NCBI RefSeq assembly: GCF_000332175.1
Contig: NZ_KB235914.1
Location: 3,592,868-3,656,867, forward strand
Direction of reading: 5' to 3'
Length of the DNA stretch: 64,000 nt
Source: Pseudanabaena sp. PCC 6802
GTDB taxonomy: Bacteria > Cyanobacteriota > Cyanobacteriia > Pseudanabaenales > Pseudanabaenaceae
The translations under genes were made by a program, and so were the position numbers. Below, in pieces: positions 42,264 to 52,627 of this stretch (position 1 is the first letter of the stretch; each line of letters begins with the position of its first letter). The notes below the pieces were generated by a model. That model was not told where the DNA came from, did not search any database, and worked only from the letters and a program-made list of their open reading frames with translations.

Positions 42264-42746
42264 CTATACTCTCCGGGTGTGCGATAGTTGCTCGCCTACA
42301 CGAAAGTCAGTATTTTCTAATTGCCTGATAGTTGAACGTGTAATTAGCTTACCCACTTCTACTAAAGTTTTACCTGTTACGGGGTGTAACAAGGGTTTTT
42401 CACAACGACGGCCAATCAGCGCTTCAATATCTTGAATTGACTGCACGTACATACCAACTGGCAGCTCTACGACAACTCCCTCACCCATTACTCTGGCTTG
42501 ACAGGCTAAACGAGAGTTAGGCTTGCAGGTAGTAATTACCTCTAGGGTGCGCTGCTCCCTTTTTGCCATGGGGCTAAGAGCATCCATCCCTTCTTGAATG
42601 TAAACGTGACAAGTTGCACACATGCCGCGTCCACCACACTCTTTAAGGATATTGAGATCCTCTGCCATTAATATAGATAACAACGCACCATTTGTAGCAA
42701 TGTCTGCTTCCTGTGCGATTGGTTCAATTCTAACTTTCTTTGCCAT
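42264..42746 (-). CDS. 2Fe-2S ferredoxin-like protein with C-terminal extension (slr0148-like)
   Basis: The protein has 160 aa. The cluster ligands are in LKECGGRGMCATCHVYI (C37, C43, C46) and RLACQARV (C82). The N-terminal half is a plant-type ferredoxin fold; the last ~55 residues (IGRRCEKPLLHPVTGKTLVE, VGKLITRSTIRQL) are an extra domain not found in PetF. It heads the minus-strand cluster of V4R and phycobilisome-like genes. Confidence 0.88.
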   Translation of the reverse strand: MAKKVRIEPIAQEADIATNGALLSILMAEDLNILKECGGRGMCATCHVYIQEGMDALSPMAKREQRTLEVITTCKPNSRLACQARVMGEGVVVELPVGMYVQSIQDIEALIGRRCEKPLLHPVTGKTLVEVGKLITRSTIRQLENTDFRVGEQLSHTRRV

Positions 42747-42974
42747 TATTGTAGTTTCCCTATTTACCCAGCACGGTGCGTTACAGTTTTAAGTTTATCT
42801 CAACATAAATTATGCCCATTGGTTGACCTGATGCGATCGCATTGGTTGCGATCGACTCTATGAATGAGTTGAGAGTTTGAGCTACAGCGAGATACAGCAC
42901 TACAAATTCTTGTGAGGATGGGATGCAGCTCGCACGCCCTACAATGTACGCACAAGTTATCTTGTTCATCGTTT

Positions 42975-43032
42975 GATGCTTTAGATCCCCCTAAATCACC
43001 CTTTTTAAGGGGGTTGGGCGATCTAAAGCATC
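42975..43032. repeat. 58-bp palindromic MITE-like element
   Basis: Perfect 13-bp terminal inverted repeats GATGCTTTAGATC / GATCTAAAGCATC enclose CCCCCTAAATCACCC and AAGGGGG. This resembles the small 'CCCCCTAAATCCCCC' elements common in cyanobacteria. The rest of 42747-43387 has no convincing gene; a GC-rich hairpin (GCGGGGGCTATGCCCCTGC) lies near 43082. Confidence 0.75.
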
Positions 43033-43387
43033 TTCAGCCTTTTTAGAGATGTGTGTGCTCAGGGAGGGGAACAAAACCAGAGCGGGGGCTATGCCCCTGC
43101 GACCCTTATGTATAAAGGGTACGTACAGGTTAAAGGAGATAAGGATTCCGCGTAACATCAGTTATAAATATTAATAAAGATTTATTGCAATATCTAAATT
43201 AAAAGCTGGGACGTTGGTAGAAATTATGGCAGTTTGAGAAAGTTTTTCAAACTGTGAGGTCTTCGGATGTAGTATGGGGTTGTACGCAGTGTTACTCTCT
43301 GTGAGGCAGGCATAGAGCTAAGTCAGGCTAATCGCACAGATCGAAATTCTGAATAACATATCCGAGCATGAATTTTTACCTAATTTT

Positions 43388-44338
43388 ATGATCGACATTC
43401 CTTTCACTCTAGACCAGCTAAGAATTTTAAAGGCGATCGCAGCAGAGGGTAGTTTCAAGCGTGCGGCTGATAGCCTGTATGTCTCTCAACCTGCGGTCAG
43501 CCTCCAGGTACAGCATCTAGAGCGCCAACTCGACGTTCCCTTGTTCGATCGTGGCGGCAGGCGGGCGCAACTTACAGAAGCAGGACGGCTGTTGTTGTCC
43601 TACGGCGATCGCATCCTGAGCCTATGCCAAGAAACCTGTCGTGCTATTGACGATCTGCAAAACCTCAATGGAGGCACGTTAATCATCGGTGCGAGCCAAA
43701 CCACCGGCACGTACCTGATGCCGCGCATGATCGGTCTGTTTCGGAAAAAATATCCCGATGTCGCAGTGCAACTTCACGTCCACTCTACACGCCGTACTGC
43801 CTGGAGTGTGGCTAACGGACAGATCGATCTAGCAATTATTGGTGGGGAAGTACCGCCGGAGTTGAAAGAGGATCTGGAGATCCTGCCATACGCTGAAGAT
43901 GAATTGGCATTGGTGCTGCCCATCCTCCATCCCCTAGCAACAGTTAATGTTTTGCAAAAAGAAGAACTGTACAAGCTGCAATTCATTACCCTGGACTCCC
44001 AATCAACCATTCGCAAGGTGATCGAGCAAGTCTTAACTAAAAGCGGTATCGACCCGCGCCAACTGAGTGTCGAAATGGAATTAAACTCGATCGAGGCCAT
44101 CAAAAATGCGGTGCAAGCTGGTTTAGGTGCGGCATTTTTGTCCGTCACGGCGATCGAAAAAGAGCTACAGATGGGCGCAATGCATCGCGTTGCCATTGAA
44201 GGTGTGGAAATCAAGCGCACCCTCTGTCAGGTTCGCAACCCCAATCGCTATAGATCTAGAGCTACCGAAGCTTTTTGTAATGAGATTCTGCCGCTGTTTA
44301 GCGACCATCTCGCAGTTGCCTCCGCTGCCAGCATATAG
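43388..44338 (+). CDS. rbcR: RbcR (Ycf30), LysR-type regulator of RuBisCO genes
   Basis: The protein has 316 aa. The N-terminal winged HTH ([39 protein letters not shown]) and effector domain ([39 protein letters not shown]) are very close to cyanobacterial RbcR. It activates the rbcLXS operon in response to carbon metabolites. The gene stands alone behind a ~640-nt leader region. Confidence 0.93.
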   Translation: MIDIPFTLDQLRILKAIAAEGSFKRAADSLYVSQPAVSLQVQHLERQLDVPLFDRGGRRAQLTEAGRLLLSYGDRILSLCQETCRAIDDLQNLNGGTLIIGASQTTGTYLMPRMIGLFRKKYPDVAVQLHVHSTRRTAWSVANGQIDLAIIGGEVPPELKEDLEILPYAEDELALVLPILHPLATVNVLQKEELYKLQFITLDSQSTIRKVIEQVLTKSGIDPRQLSVEMELNSIEAIKNAVQAGLGAAFLSVTAIEKELQMGAMHRVAIEGVEIKRTLCQVRNPNRYRSRATEAFCNEILPLFSDHLAVASAASI

Positions 44339-44427
44339 GGACTGCCAGGAAACTAAGATAACCGCGATGCGTTATGGCTATCGCCTAACACATCCTACAA
44401 TTGGGACTAACACGTCCTACTGATAGA

Positions 44428-45867
44428 TCAGCTTGCCTTTGATTTTTTATCGCCGTTGGACTGGGCAAGTAAATAAATTCGATCGCTCAACTGTCTGATT
44501 AACTGCGCTGTATCGGCATCGGTAGCTTGCAGTTGGGTAACCTTGTCACAGCTATACATGACAGTGGTATGGTCTTTGCCACCAAACTCTTCGCCGATTT
44601 TGGGCAGGCTGAGGCTGGTATGTTGACGCATCAGGTACATGCCAATTTGACGCGCTTGACTGATTTCCCGCCGCCTGGAATTACCTTGTAGGTCAACTAG
44701 ATCGATACTAAAGAAATCGGCTACCACGCTCAGCACCAACTCGGCAGAGACCTCAACGGGTTCTTTCGGGGGATTGAGTGCTGGAGCCACATTCTCTACA
44801 GTCATTGGTAGACCGGAAATGGAGATATAAGCTACAGCCCGTACCAGAGCGCCCTCTAGCTCGCGCACGTTGGAGGTGTAGCTAGCCGCAATATGGTGCA
44901 GTACATCGCTGGGGATGCGTAAGTTTTCATGCTCTGCTTTCTTTTGCAAGATTGCCATGCGCGTTTCTAGATCCGGCACCTGAATATCTGCTATCAACCC
45001 CATAGAAAACCTCGAGCACAAGCGTTCCTGTAGGCGGGGTATGTGGGCGGGAGGGCGATCGCTAGCCAGGATAATTTGCTTGCCGGCCTCATACAGTGAG
45101 TTGAACGTATGGAAAAACTCTTCCTGGGTGTATTCTTTGCCTTCGATAAACTGGATGTCGTCCACTAAAATCATGTCTACATCGCGATAGTGTTCGCGAA
45201 AGCTCTGCATGCTATCTTTACGAATTGCCGAGATCAAGTCGTTGGTAAATTGTTCCGTGGAAACATAAAAAATCCTGGCTTCTGGCATGATTTCTAGACG
45301 GTAGTGCGCTATCGCTTGCATCAGGTGCGTTTTGCCCAATCCCACACCACCACATAGGAATAGGGGATTAAACTCGCGTCCCGGCGACTCGGCCACGGCA
45401 AGCGCCGCCGCATGTGCCATGCGGTTTGTCGCCCCCACTACAAACCTCGAAAATACATACTTGGGGTTGAGCGTGCTTTTTTTGGGCACGTTGCTGGTCT
45501 CGGGCACGTGGATTGCTGCTGGTTTTAGTGCGGGTTCGGCAGCAGATTTGGCGGCGGCCTTAGTGGCGGCAGCCTCCTCCTCTCCTACCAGCTCATCTGC
45601 CAAATCTTCCTGGTTAGCCTGAGAGGTAACCACAATAACCTCAACGGGATAACCCAGAATTTGCGTCACGGCATCGGTAATATTTTGGTGATAATATTTG
45701 ACCAACCAATTGCGGGCAAACGGATGTGGGGTACGGAGAGTTAAGCGCTCTGGAGTTAGCTCTTCGGGTTCTACGGTCTTGATCCATGCCTCAAAGGTAG
45801 GACGGCTAAGCTGCCCTTCTAACAGGCCAAGCACCTGATTCCAAAGAGTTTCTAAAGAAATATCCAC
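44428..45867 (-). CDS. dnaA: DnaA, replication initiator
   Basis: The protein has 479 aa. Domain I ([20 protein letters not shown]) is followed by a variable Ala/Lys-rich linker (~residues 85-145), AAA+ domain III with Walker [17 protein letters not shown] and Walker [15 protein letters not shown], and domain IV with the DNA-binding helix [18 protein letters not shown] and [12 protein letters not shown]. Neither dnaN nor a cluster of DnaA boxes is adjacent, as often in cyanobacteria. It is divergent from pdxA. Confidence 0.97.
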   Translation of the reverse strand: MDISLETLWNQVLGLLEGQLSRPTFEAWIKTVEPEELTPERLTLRTPHPFARNWLVKYYHQNITDAVTQILGYPVEVIVVTSQANQEDLADELVGEEEAAATKAAAKSAAEPALKPAAIHVPETSNVPKKSTLNPKYVFSRFVVGATNRMAHAAALAVAESPGREFNPLFLCGGVGLGKTHLMQAIAHYRLEIMPEARIFYVSTEQFTNDLISAIRKDSMQSFREHYRDVDMILVDDIQFIEGKEYTQEEFFHTFNSLYEAGKQIILASDRPPAHIPRLQERLCSRFSMGLIADIQVPDLETRMAILQKKAEHENLRIPSDVLHHIAASYTSNVRELEGALVRAVAYISISGLPMTVENVAPALNPPKEPVEVSAELVLSVVADFFSIDLVDLQGNSRRREISQARQIGMYLMRQHTSLSLPKIGEEFGGKDHTTVMYSCDKVTQLQATDADTAQLIRQLSDRIYLLAQSNGDKKSKAS

Positions 45868-45960
45868 AGTTTGTTCTAACTTCAGACAGCAAAATTATAG
45901 ATAGGAGAATAATTCTAGCTTCTAGCTAACGGTATCGACCCAAAATAAAATCTTTAAATT

Positions 45961-47013
45961 ATGAACCAACGCCCCAGACTAGCATTGACCTTAGGAGATC
46001 CAGCGGGAATTGGTCCCGAGATAGTTTTGAAGGCTCTAGCTAACTTAAAACATTCTCAGGTTTCAGCTAAGATAACCGTTGTCGGAGATAGTCGTCAAGT
46101 AAGGTTAGCATATTCACGACTGCGCCCGTTTTCTGAGGAATTGGCCGACCCTGACAGTTTTGAAATTTTAGACACTAAAACTAACCTGGAAATTAGTTGG
46201 GGACACGGCAATGCGGCTAGCGGGGAGGCAAGTTTTGTTTATTTAGATACGGCGATCGCCCGCACCTTGGCAGGCGAGTTCGATGCCATTGTCACGTCAC
46301 CAATTGCTAAATCGGCATGGAAACTTGCAGGGCACGATTTTCCCGGTCAAACTGAGTTGCTTGCCCAGCGTTGCGACGAGTCGCAGTTTGGTATGTTGTT
46401 TGTAGGTAAGTCGCCCTATTCGGGCTGGCTGTTACGCACTTTGCTAGCAACCGTGCATATTCCCCTCGCAGATGTCCCGAAAGTCCTGACCCCAGAGCTA
46501 GTAGAGCGCAAACTCGATCTGCTGTGGCGATCGCTTCAGGATGACTTCAACTTGTCGGCTGCTAGAGTAGCGGTTGCCGGACTAAATCCCCACAGCGGCG
46601 AGCAGGGGCAGTTGGGGCGAGAAGAGCGGGATTGGCTGGTGCCGCTATTGCAAGATTGGCAAGCTAAGCATCCAAACGTGCGTGTAGACGGCCCCATACC
46701 GCCGGATACGATGTGGATTAACCCGGGCTTAGCTTGGCACGATCCAGCCCAGGCGAACCTGGGTCATGATGCCTACCTTGCCATGTACCACGATCAGGGG
46801 TTAATTCCGGTAAAGCTGCTGGCATTTGAACAGGCTGTCAATACAACCATTGGCTTACCCTTCGTGCGTACCTCTCCCGATCGCGGTACCGCCTTTGACA
46901 TCGCCGGGCGCGGCATAGCCAGCTCAGCCAGTTTAGAGGCCGCGATCGCGCTTGCTGCAGAGCTAACTACTACCAAGTGGCAGCACGACCGTAAAAGTGG
47001 AACCAACTCCTAA
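45961..47013 (+). CDS. pdxA: PdxA, 4-hydroxythreonine-4-phosphate dehydrogenase
   Basis: The protein has 350 aa. [58 protein letters not shown] and [19 protein letters not shown] (metal and substrate residues) are all intact. It makes the aminoacetone-phosphate precursor of pyridoxal phosphate. Its last 51 nt overlap the end of the antiparallel kinase gene. Confidence 0.96.
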   Translation: MNQRPRLALTLGDPAGIGPEIVLKALANLKHSQVSAKITVVGDSRQVRLAYSRLRPFSEELADPDSFEILDTKTNLEISWGHGNAASGEASFVYLDTAIARTLAGEFDAIVTSPIAKSAWKLAGHDFPGQTELLAQRCDESQFGMLFVGKSPYSGWLLRTLLATVHIPLADVPKVLTPELVERKLDLLWRSLQDDFNLSAARVAVAGLNPHSGEQGQLGREERDWLVPLLQDWQAKHPNVRVDGPIPPDTMWINPGLAWHDPAQANLGHDAYLAMYHDQGLIPVKLLAFEQAVNTTIGLPFVRTSPDRGTAFDIAGRGIASSASLEAAIALAAELTTTKWQHDRKSGTNS

Positions 47014-48129
47014 CTCGCTCTCCACCAAAACCACTCCTCCCAAAATGTCCGCGTAATTTTTCACGATCGCCAGCCCTAAACCATCGCCTGGAATGGTATC
47101 GACATTTTCAGCGCGGAAAAAAGCATCGAATATTCTTGTTTGAGCATGGCTGGGTATGCCGATACCCCAATCCTGCACGCTAAAAACGGCAGCATCGGTG
47201 CTAAAAGGTAGGTTTTGCCCTGCTAACTGACTGGCATCCTCCAGCGGCATACATGTGAGGTGCAGGTTGACTGCGCCACCAACTGGGGAATATTTAATTG
47301 CGTTGGAGAGGAGGTTATGCAGGATCTGATACAGTAATTTTTCATCCAGGTAGGCGTTGCGATTGTTGCTGCGATCCAGGAAGCCGATTTCATAGCTGCT
47401 ATATTCCTGGCGAAATTCGTCAATCAGATCCGCACAAAATTTTCCTAGCTGGAAAGAGGTTGGCTTAGGTTCTAGTTTACCTAGCTCGGATTTACTAATG
47501 GAGGTAATGTCATCGAGTAGCTTTGTCATGCGCGCGATCGCTCTGCGGATATGCGCGTAGCGCTTGCTCTTTTTTTCGTCAGATAGCTTGTAACCTTGAC
47601 TTTCCAGCAGATCGGTAGATAGGTAGATGCTAGAAAGCGGCGTGCGGAACTCGTGGGAAAGTACCGACACAAATTCTGATTTGAGGTTATTTAGCGACTC
47701 GACCTGATGGCGCAGTTGTGCCTCCTTTTCGAGGGCTGCCTGCAGGCGCAGGTCTGCCTCTTGCTTGCGCAGCGCAATTTCTATCGTCGCTCTTAATTCG
47801 TGGGACTTAAACGGTTTGATCAAATAGCCAAATGGTTCGGCAACTTTAGCGCGTTGCAAGGTACTTTCATCCCCAAACGCTGTCATAAACACCACGGCAG
47901 TCGGCGATTGCCTGGATATTTCTACCGCCGCTGCCACACCATCGATCTCCCCCTTCAGCATAATATCCATCAAGATGAGATCGGGCTTGACGTTACTGGC
48001 TTCTTTAATCGCCTCTGCCCCAGAATCAACTATGCCAACTACATCGTAGCCTTGTTGGCGCAAGCGTCCTGCAATATTCTCAGCAGCGATCGCCTCATCC
48101 TCTACAATGAGAATCTTTGCCTGCGGCAT
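46963..48129 (-). CDS. Response-regulator/histidine-kinase fusion (REC-HisKA-HATPase)
   Basis: The protein has 388 aa. REC domain residues 1-120 with phospho-acceptor Asp in LILMDIML (about residue 55) and KPF switch lysine (IKPFKSHEL); a short coiled coil; HisKA with [20 protein letters not shown] (His ~157); HATPase with [16 protein letters not shown] and [11 protein letters not shown]. The N-terminal REC order suggests it receives a signal from another kinase, likely the protein encoded 4 nt upstream. Its C-terminus overlaps pdxA. Confidence 0.93.
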   Translation of the reverse strand: MPQAKILIVEDEAIAAENIAGRLRQQGYDVVGIVDSGAEAIKEASNVKPDLILMDIMLKGEIDGVAAAVEISRQSPTAVVFMTAFGDESTLQRAKVAEPFGYLIKPFKSHELRATIEIALRKQEADLRLQAALEKEAQLRHQVESLNNLKSEFVSVLSHEFRTPLSSIYLSTDLLESQGYKLSDEKKSKRYAHIRRAIARMTKLLDDITSISKSELGKLEPKPTSFQLGKFCADLIDEFRQEYSSYEIGFLDRSNNRNAYLDEKLLYQILHNLLSNAIKYSPVGGAVNLHLTCMPLEDASQLAGQNLPFSTDAAVFSVQDWGIGIPSHAQTRIFDAFFRAENVDTIPGDGLGLAIVKNYADILGGVVLVESELGVGSTFTVVLPLGSS

Positions 48130-48133
48130 AGGT

Positions 48134-49660
48134 TTATAGCCTCTCTTTGTACTGTAACTCTGTAAAAGTCAACTTGAATAGAGTACCTTCTTTCAGGTCT
48201 AGCTCGATTTTCCCCTCTAATTGGCGAGTTAGCATGCGCACCAACCTTAACCCCAGCGAGTTAGTGTTTTGCCAATTAATACTTTTACAAATCCCTACGC
48301 CATTATCTCCTACGGCCAGCACAAATTCGCGATCTTTTAACTGTTCTTTAGAGTCAGAACGAACGTGTAGTTGCAAGCGCAGGATACCAGGATACTCAGG
48401 CGGGAAAGCATATTTTAACGAATTGGAAACCAGTTCGTTTACGATTAACCCGCAGGGCATGGCAGTTTCGATGTTAACCGTTACCGGCTCTAAATCTAAT
48501 TGCACCTGGACGGATTGAGGATAGAAACTGTAGGATGCCAATAAGTTATCTACTAAATCCTTGAGATAGCGATCGAACCCGATCGCACCTAGATTTGCCG
48601 ATTGATAGAGTTGTTCGTGAATCAATGCCATCGAATTAATCCGATTTTGACTGTCTGTAAATAGGTCGATCGTTCTAGCATCATCAATGTACTGAGTTTG
48701 CAGATCTAACAGGTTAGAGATGACGTGCATGTTATTTTTGACGCGGTGGTGAATTTCTTTGAGCAGTACCTCCTTCTCTTCTAATGATGTCGCAACCAGT
48801 TGCTCCGCTCGCTTGCGATCCGAGATATCAGTAGAAATGCCGCAAACTGCGTAGAATCGATCGGCAGTATTGTGGAGTGGAAACTCGATTGAAAGAAGGG
48901 TTCGATCGCCTTCTGGCTGGGAGATTGTTTCTTCAAATTCCTTGGGCAACTCTTCCGCAATTACCTGCCGATCGTGCTCCCACAATCGATCTGCTAGATC
49001 TTTAGGAAAGATATCGCGATCGGTTTTTCCTAAAACTTCTTCTCTAGTGAGATGAAAGAGAATTTGGAATTTGCGATTGATTAATATATATCGACCTTGT
49101 AGATCTTTGAGGTAGATCGCAGCCGGGGCATTATCGATAATATCCTGCAATCGTGCCTCGCTTTCCTGTAGTGCGGTTTCTGCCTCTTGCCGCATAGCTA
49201 TAGCTCGGTGCTGGGGATCGATCGCTTTAAACTCAACGGCATCATTTGAGCGATCGTGGTTGTTGGTAGCTGCAAGCAGCGATCGCATCACTCTTTGCTC
49301 GGAGATCGCGCCGATCGGTAGATTCCCAGGATCTACAACTGGTAAATATTGCAAGCGATGGCGATGAAATAGATCCAGCAGGTGATAAGGATCGCTTAAC
49401 TCGCTTTGGCTGACCCGGATGGTTGAAGGTGGGAGGCAATCTGCAACCCTGGTCTCCAGGGCGGTCTCCAGGACGTTAGATTCACACGACGGTTGGACAA
49501 ACACCCTTAGTGCTTCTTTTGCTGTGAGAATACCCCTAATATTTTCGCAGTCCATAACCAGGGCGTAGTCATAATTAGATTGCGCAATTTTTGCGATCGC
49601 CTCTCGAAGGGTAGCTCGAGCGCTAACAATCGGAGGCTGATAGTCAATGGCATCCAGCAT
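48134..49660 (-). CDS. CBS-PAS sensor histidine kinase (HisKA_2/HWE-like)
   Basis: The protein has 508 aa. Two CBS repeats (residues ~1-125; YDYALVMDCENIRGILTAKE and LQYLPVVDPGNLPIGAISEQ) are followed by a PAS domain (~165-285; DIIDNAPAAIYLKDLQGRYI), then HisKA_2 EVLLKEIHHRVKNNMHVISN with its phospho-His and an HATPase end (IVNELVSNSLKYAFP). There is no membrane span, so the signal is cytoplasmic, perhaps a nucleotide bound by CBS. It is the first gene of a two-gene unit with the REC-kinase. Confidence 0.92.
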   Translation of the reverse strand: MLDAIDYQPPIVSARATLREAIAKIAQSNYDYALVMDCENIRGILTAKEALRVFVQPSCESNVLETALETRVADCLPPSTIRVSQSELSDPYHLLDLFHRHRLQYLPVVDPGNLPIGAISEQRVMRSLLAATNNHDRSNDAVEFKAIDPQHRAIAMRQEAETALQESEARLQDIIDNAPAAIYLKDLQGRYILINRKFQILFHLTREEVLGKTDRDIFPKDLADRLWEHDRQVIAEELPKEFEETISQPEGDRTLLSIEFPLHNTADRFYAVCGISTDISDRKRAEQLVATSLEEKEVLLKEIHHRVKNNMHVISNLLDLQTQYIDDARTIDLFTDSQNRINSMALIHEQLYQSANLGAIGFDRYLKDLVDNLLASYSFYPQSVQVQLDLEPVTVNIETAMPCGLIVNELVSNSLKYAFPPEYPGILRLQLHVRSDSKEQLKDREFVLAVGDNGVGICKSINWQNTNSLGLRLVRMLTRQLEGKIELDLKEGTLFKLTFTELQYKERL

Positions 49661-49741
49661 CTTGCTAATCTAGCCCTGCTTTGACGAACTTACATTTAAT
49701 ATTGAGTATACCCAAATCAATTTTGAAAATTCGGCACGGTA

Positions 49742-49841
49742 ATACCAATTCTCTAAAGTGAAATTACAGATTACTGGAGGGGCGAACGGCCGTTCGCCCG
49801 TACTTAGATTGATATGTAGTTCAATTTTGAAGAATTGGTAT
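49742..49841. mobile_element. 100-bp MITE, copy 1
   Basis: It starts ATACCAATTCTCTAAAG and ends TTTGAAGAATTGGTAT, imperfect inverted repeats with TA at the ends as in IS630/Tc1-derived elements. The centre is GGGCGAACGGCCGTTCGCCC. It differs from the copy at 63582-63681 at only two of 100 positions. Confidence 0.88.
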
Positions 49842-49894
49842 AAGGTGGGTATCTTTCCCTCGCAGGCTTTTAGCCTGCCATGCGGATGGTGCAA

Positions 49895-51304
49895 TTACTG
49901 AGTAAGCTTTTCTGTTTGACGGACTGGTATCGTTACGGCAACAGTTTCGACACGGGGAACTTCTGTATTTGATGCTTCCGTTAAACTCAATTGAGGCTCG
50001 CGGGCAGCCGTTACTGCCGTTTGTTCGGGCAGCCAACCCAAGAGCGGTAAAGGTACGAGGTTACTCAGGTTGGTAATCAGTACTAAAATCCATAGGTTAG
50101 CAAAGTTAACGTCCGTCACGCCCAACCAGTGCGTGAGTCCCGCACCTAGCTGGTACGAACACAATCCCGCTACGTTCATTACGGACATCAAAAGTGCAAA
50201 TAAAGTAGCTTCAATTCCCTCTGGACAAAGACGAGCCGCAAGCACCAGGACGGGCATGTACGCAATTCGTCCCGCTACTGTGAGGATGAGGCTATCCCCC
50301 AAGCTAAACCAGCGATCGTCAATGCCAAGACTGCGGTTAGTATGGGTGATCAGGATTAAACTAGTCAGTCCCAAGATAGTGGAAATAAGCGTAGTCCACA
50401 GAAATATGCGACGCATCGGTACGGATTTGAGGTAGCGCTGGAAGATCCATACACCGACCAATCCTGCCAGGCTAGTTGCCAAGCGTACCGTACCTAAAAA
50501 TTCTGGATTAAACCCCAGTTCGTTGGTCGTGAAGAAAAAGAACGCCGTGTCAGCCGAAGGGGTGGCTTGCCAGAGAAAAATAAAAGCGGCTGGCAGCCAG
50601 ATTTGCTTGCTGGTAAACGCCTGGCGCAGTTGGTGCCATTGGTGTCCGATATTCGGCTGAGTGCTGTCGATCGCGCTATTTTCAGATTTTGCAGATAGAT
50701 CGGCGATCGCGAAGGCGGCGATTGCTACTAACAAAGGCAAGGCGGCTGTAATCTCGAATACTACTTGCGTACCCCACCGCTCCAGCACAAAGCCACCAAA
50801 ATAGGCTGAGGAAATTGCACCCACCGAAACGGCTGCCCAACTGAATGACTGCAGAGAGCCAGCATCACCTTCTGACTCCGAACGCGCCCTTTGGACGACT
50901 AGAGCATCGGTGATGGCATCGGAGCAAGCAACGGATAGAGAAGCCAACCCAATCGCGATCGTGGCAGCTAGGGGAGTTTCCACCACCATTGCCATGCATA
51001 ACCAGGCGATCGAACCTAAGAGGCTCGACAGCACTAAATAGGGTCTGCGCCTATAGCCTCCGATGGGGAAGCTATCCGAAATCATGCCGTAGAGAGGTTT
51101 TACCGTCCAGGGTAGCATGGCAATCCCGACTAGGGAGGCTACTTCAGCGGGACTAAGACCGAGGCGATCCTTTAGAAAAAAGCTGACAGCCAGATGGGCC
51201 AGTCCTAGCGCTCCCTGCACAAAATAAACCAGGGCGATCGCGCCTAGTTCGAGATCGAACCGAAAATTTTTAGACTTATTTACCCAATCTGAGTGGCTGA
51301 ACAC
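49895..51304 (-). CDS. BT1-family (folate/biopterin) transporter
   Basis: The protein has 469 aa and about 12 membrane segments. FVQGALGLAHLAVSFFLKDR, MLPWTVKPLYGMISDSFPIG and YRRRPYLVLSSLLGSIAW are the conserved start of the BT1 family (major facilitator fold). Cyanobacterial members carry folates; substrate here is inferred. The last ~35 residues are a polar tail. It lies downstream of the sigF hairpin with its own start. Confidence 0.88.
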   Translation of the reverse strand: MFSHSDWVNKSKNFRFDLELGAIALVYFVQGALGLAHLAVSFFLKDRLGLSPAEVASLVGIAMLPWTVKPLYGMISDSFPIGGYRRRPYLVLSSLLGSIAWLCMAMVVETPLAATIAIGLASLSVACSDAITDALVVQRARSESEGDAGSLQSFSWAAVSVGAISSAYFGGFVLERWGTQVVFEITAALPLLVAIAAFAIADLSAKSENSAIDSTQPNIGHQWHQLRQAFTSKQIWLPAAFIFLWQATPSADTAFFFFTTNELGFNPEFLGTVRLATSLAGLVGVWIFQRYLKSVPMRRIFLWTTLISTILGLTSLILITHTNRSLGIDDRWFSLGDSLILTVAGRIAYMPVLVLAARLCPEGIEATLFALLMSVMNVAGLCSYQLGAGLTHWLGVTDVNFANLWILVLITNLSNLVPLPLLGWLPEQTAVTAAREPQLSLTEASNTEVPRVETVAVTIPVRQTEKLTQ

Positions 51305-51376
51305 AGTAATGATTAAGAAATATCAACAACTGCAATCTATCTTAACTGTATTTTAAAAATCTACAAATAGCTATCG

Positions 51377-51417
51377 GCGAACGGGGCGTTAAATCATAGA
51401 TTTAACGCCCCGTTCGC
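51377..51417 (-). terminator. Strong hairpin downstream of sigF
   Basis: A 19-bp perfect stem (GCGAACGGGGCGTTAAATC and its complement) with a 3-nt loop lies 22 nt after the sigF stop. No long T run follows, so it could also be a mobile palindrome that doubles as a terminator. Confidence 0.6.
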
Positions 51418-51438
51418 TTCCTCGGATTGTAAGATTTG

Positions 51439-52275
51439 CTAGGCAGCGGTTGCCATTACATACTTAAGGGTTGATAAACCCTTTTTCACTTGTCTGGAAA
51501 TAGTTACGGCGCTGACTCCTAGCATTTTGGCGACTTCTCTTTGAGTCAAGTCTTCAATGAAAACGAATTCCATAATTTCGCGAGTGCGCTGCTCCAGGTA
51601 GCTGAAAGCTTGTTGCAGTCTGATGATTTCATCGCGGTTGTTTTGCGTTTGCGATCGCGGATCGCCGACCAGGTCGGCAAGGCAAATTGAGTCTTCTTCA
51701 CCATTGCGCACAGGGGCATCCAGGCTGATGGGGGAGCGGTTATAGTGGGCTAGCTTAATTTCCTGCCACTCCGACATAGTAATTTCTAGAAAATTGGCAA
51801 TTTCGCGATCGGATGGCTCGCGGTTTAGTTCGACTCGTAGTAGGCGGCTGGCGCGGCAGCCTTGTTCGTATAGCTCTTGCCAGCGACGGGGCATTCTCAA
51901 AGTCGAGCTTTTATCGCGTAGATAGTGCTGGATTTCACCACGAATGTAGCGCGTGGCAAAAGAGCTAAATGCATAACCGCGATCTACCTCAAATCTATCG
52001 ATCGCGCCAATGAGACCAATAGAACCAACCTGGAGTAAATCTTCGTAGGATTCCGAACTCTGGTTAACCCAATAACTCACCTCTTTCTTGACTAACCCAA
52101 TGTTGAGGCGTACCAGTTGGGCTCGTACCTTAGATGATGGCTGCTGGCGATATGCTTTTAGCAATTCTAGCGTTGTGCTCTTGTCTTCCTGCGAGAATTC
52201 TTTATATTTAGAGAATTGCGTAATCCCAGCCGTCGATCTTGAAGTCTCTAAAGTTCCCCCTGCTAAATGGTTCAT
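51439..52275 (-). CDS. sigF: SigF, group 3 alternative sigma factor
   Basis: The protein has 278 aa. Region 2: YEDLLQVGSIGLIGAIDRFE, then YAFSSFATRYIRGEIQHYLR and DKSSTLRMPRRWQELYEQGC; region 3: REPSDREIANFLEIT; region 4: YLEQRTREIMEFVFIEDLTQ and REVAKMLGVSAVTISRQVKK. The arrangement is that of cyanobacterial SigF, which controls pili, motility and some stress genes. No anti-sigma gene is adjacent. Confidence 0.93.
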   Translation of the reverse strand: MNHLAGGTLETSRSTAGITQFSKYKEFSQEDKSTTLELLKAYRQQPSSKVRAQLVRLNIGLVKKEVSYWVNQSSESYEDLLQVGSIGLIGAIDRFEVDRGYAFSSFATRYIRGEIQHYLRDKSSTLRMPRRWQELYEQGCRASRLLRVELNREPSDREIANFLEITMSEWQEIKLAHYNRSPISLDAPVRNGEEDSICLADLVGDPRSQTQNNRDEIIRLQQAFSYLEQRTREIMEFVFIEDLTQREVAKMLGVSAVTISRQVKKGLSTLKYVMATAA

Positions 52276-52627
52276 TAATTTTGTTCCTTATTTTATTCAA
52301 TACTTTTCAGTCATAAATTCATTAGTCGCAGCATTTCTGCTTAAGCCATCAATGGCTGCCAATGAGTTTGTAGCTATGAGAGCAATTTAATGTGAGGATA
52401 CCCACCTAAAGCTGAAATGTCTTCTCTCTTTATCAAACTCAATAACAAGCCGCTATCTCTCAACAATCAGGTTAAACTAATGGCTAGATCTGGGTCACCT
52501 AGCGGCATGTTAGGATTTCTGTTGCTTGCAGTAAAGCGACACCTAACAGTTTGTTAGGTAAATATGTTAGGTTGTGTTTCTGTGAATGTAACCTTTGGCA
52601 ATCTAGCCCAAACCATACTTAATTAAG
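52276..52627. promoter_or_regulatory. Intergenic region with four TGTTAGG words before the STAND gene
   Basis: Copies are TGTTAGGA (52508-52515), ACCTAACA/TGTTAGGT as a palindrome (52541-52559) and TGTTAGGT (52565-52572), 50-120 nt before the STAND ATPase start. The arrangement suggests an operator. The rest of the region is AT-rich and contains the sigF promoter area, with no gene. Confidence 0.5.

Noticed and set aside
42781-42969. 62-aa minus-strand frame between ferredoxin and rbcR
   Set aside because: No ribosome-binding site, no motif, and it sits in repeat-rich intergenic DNA.
44428-45960. Replication origin next to dnaA
   Set aside because: No cluster of TTATCCACA-type boxes in the 93-bp gap or nearby, and no dnaN.
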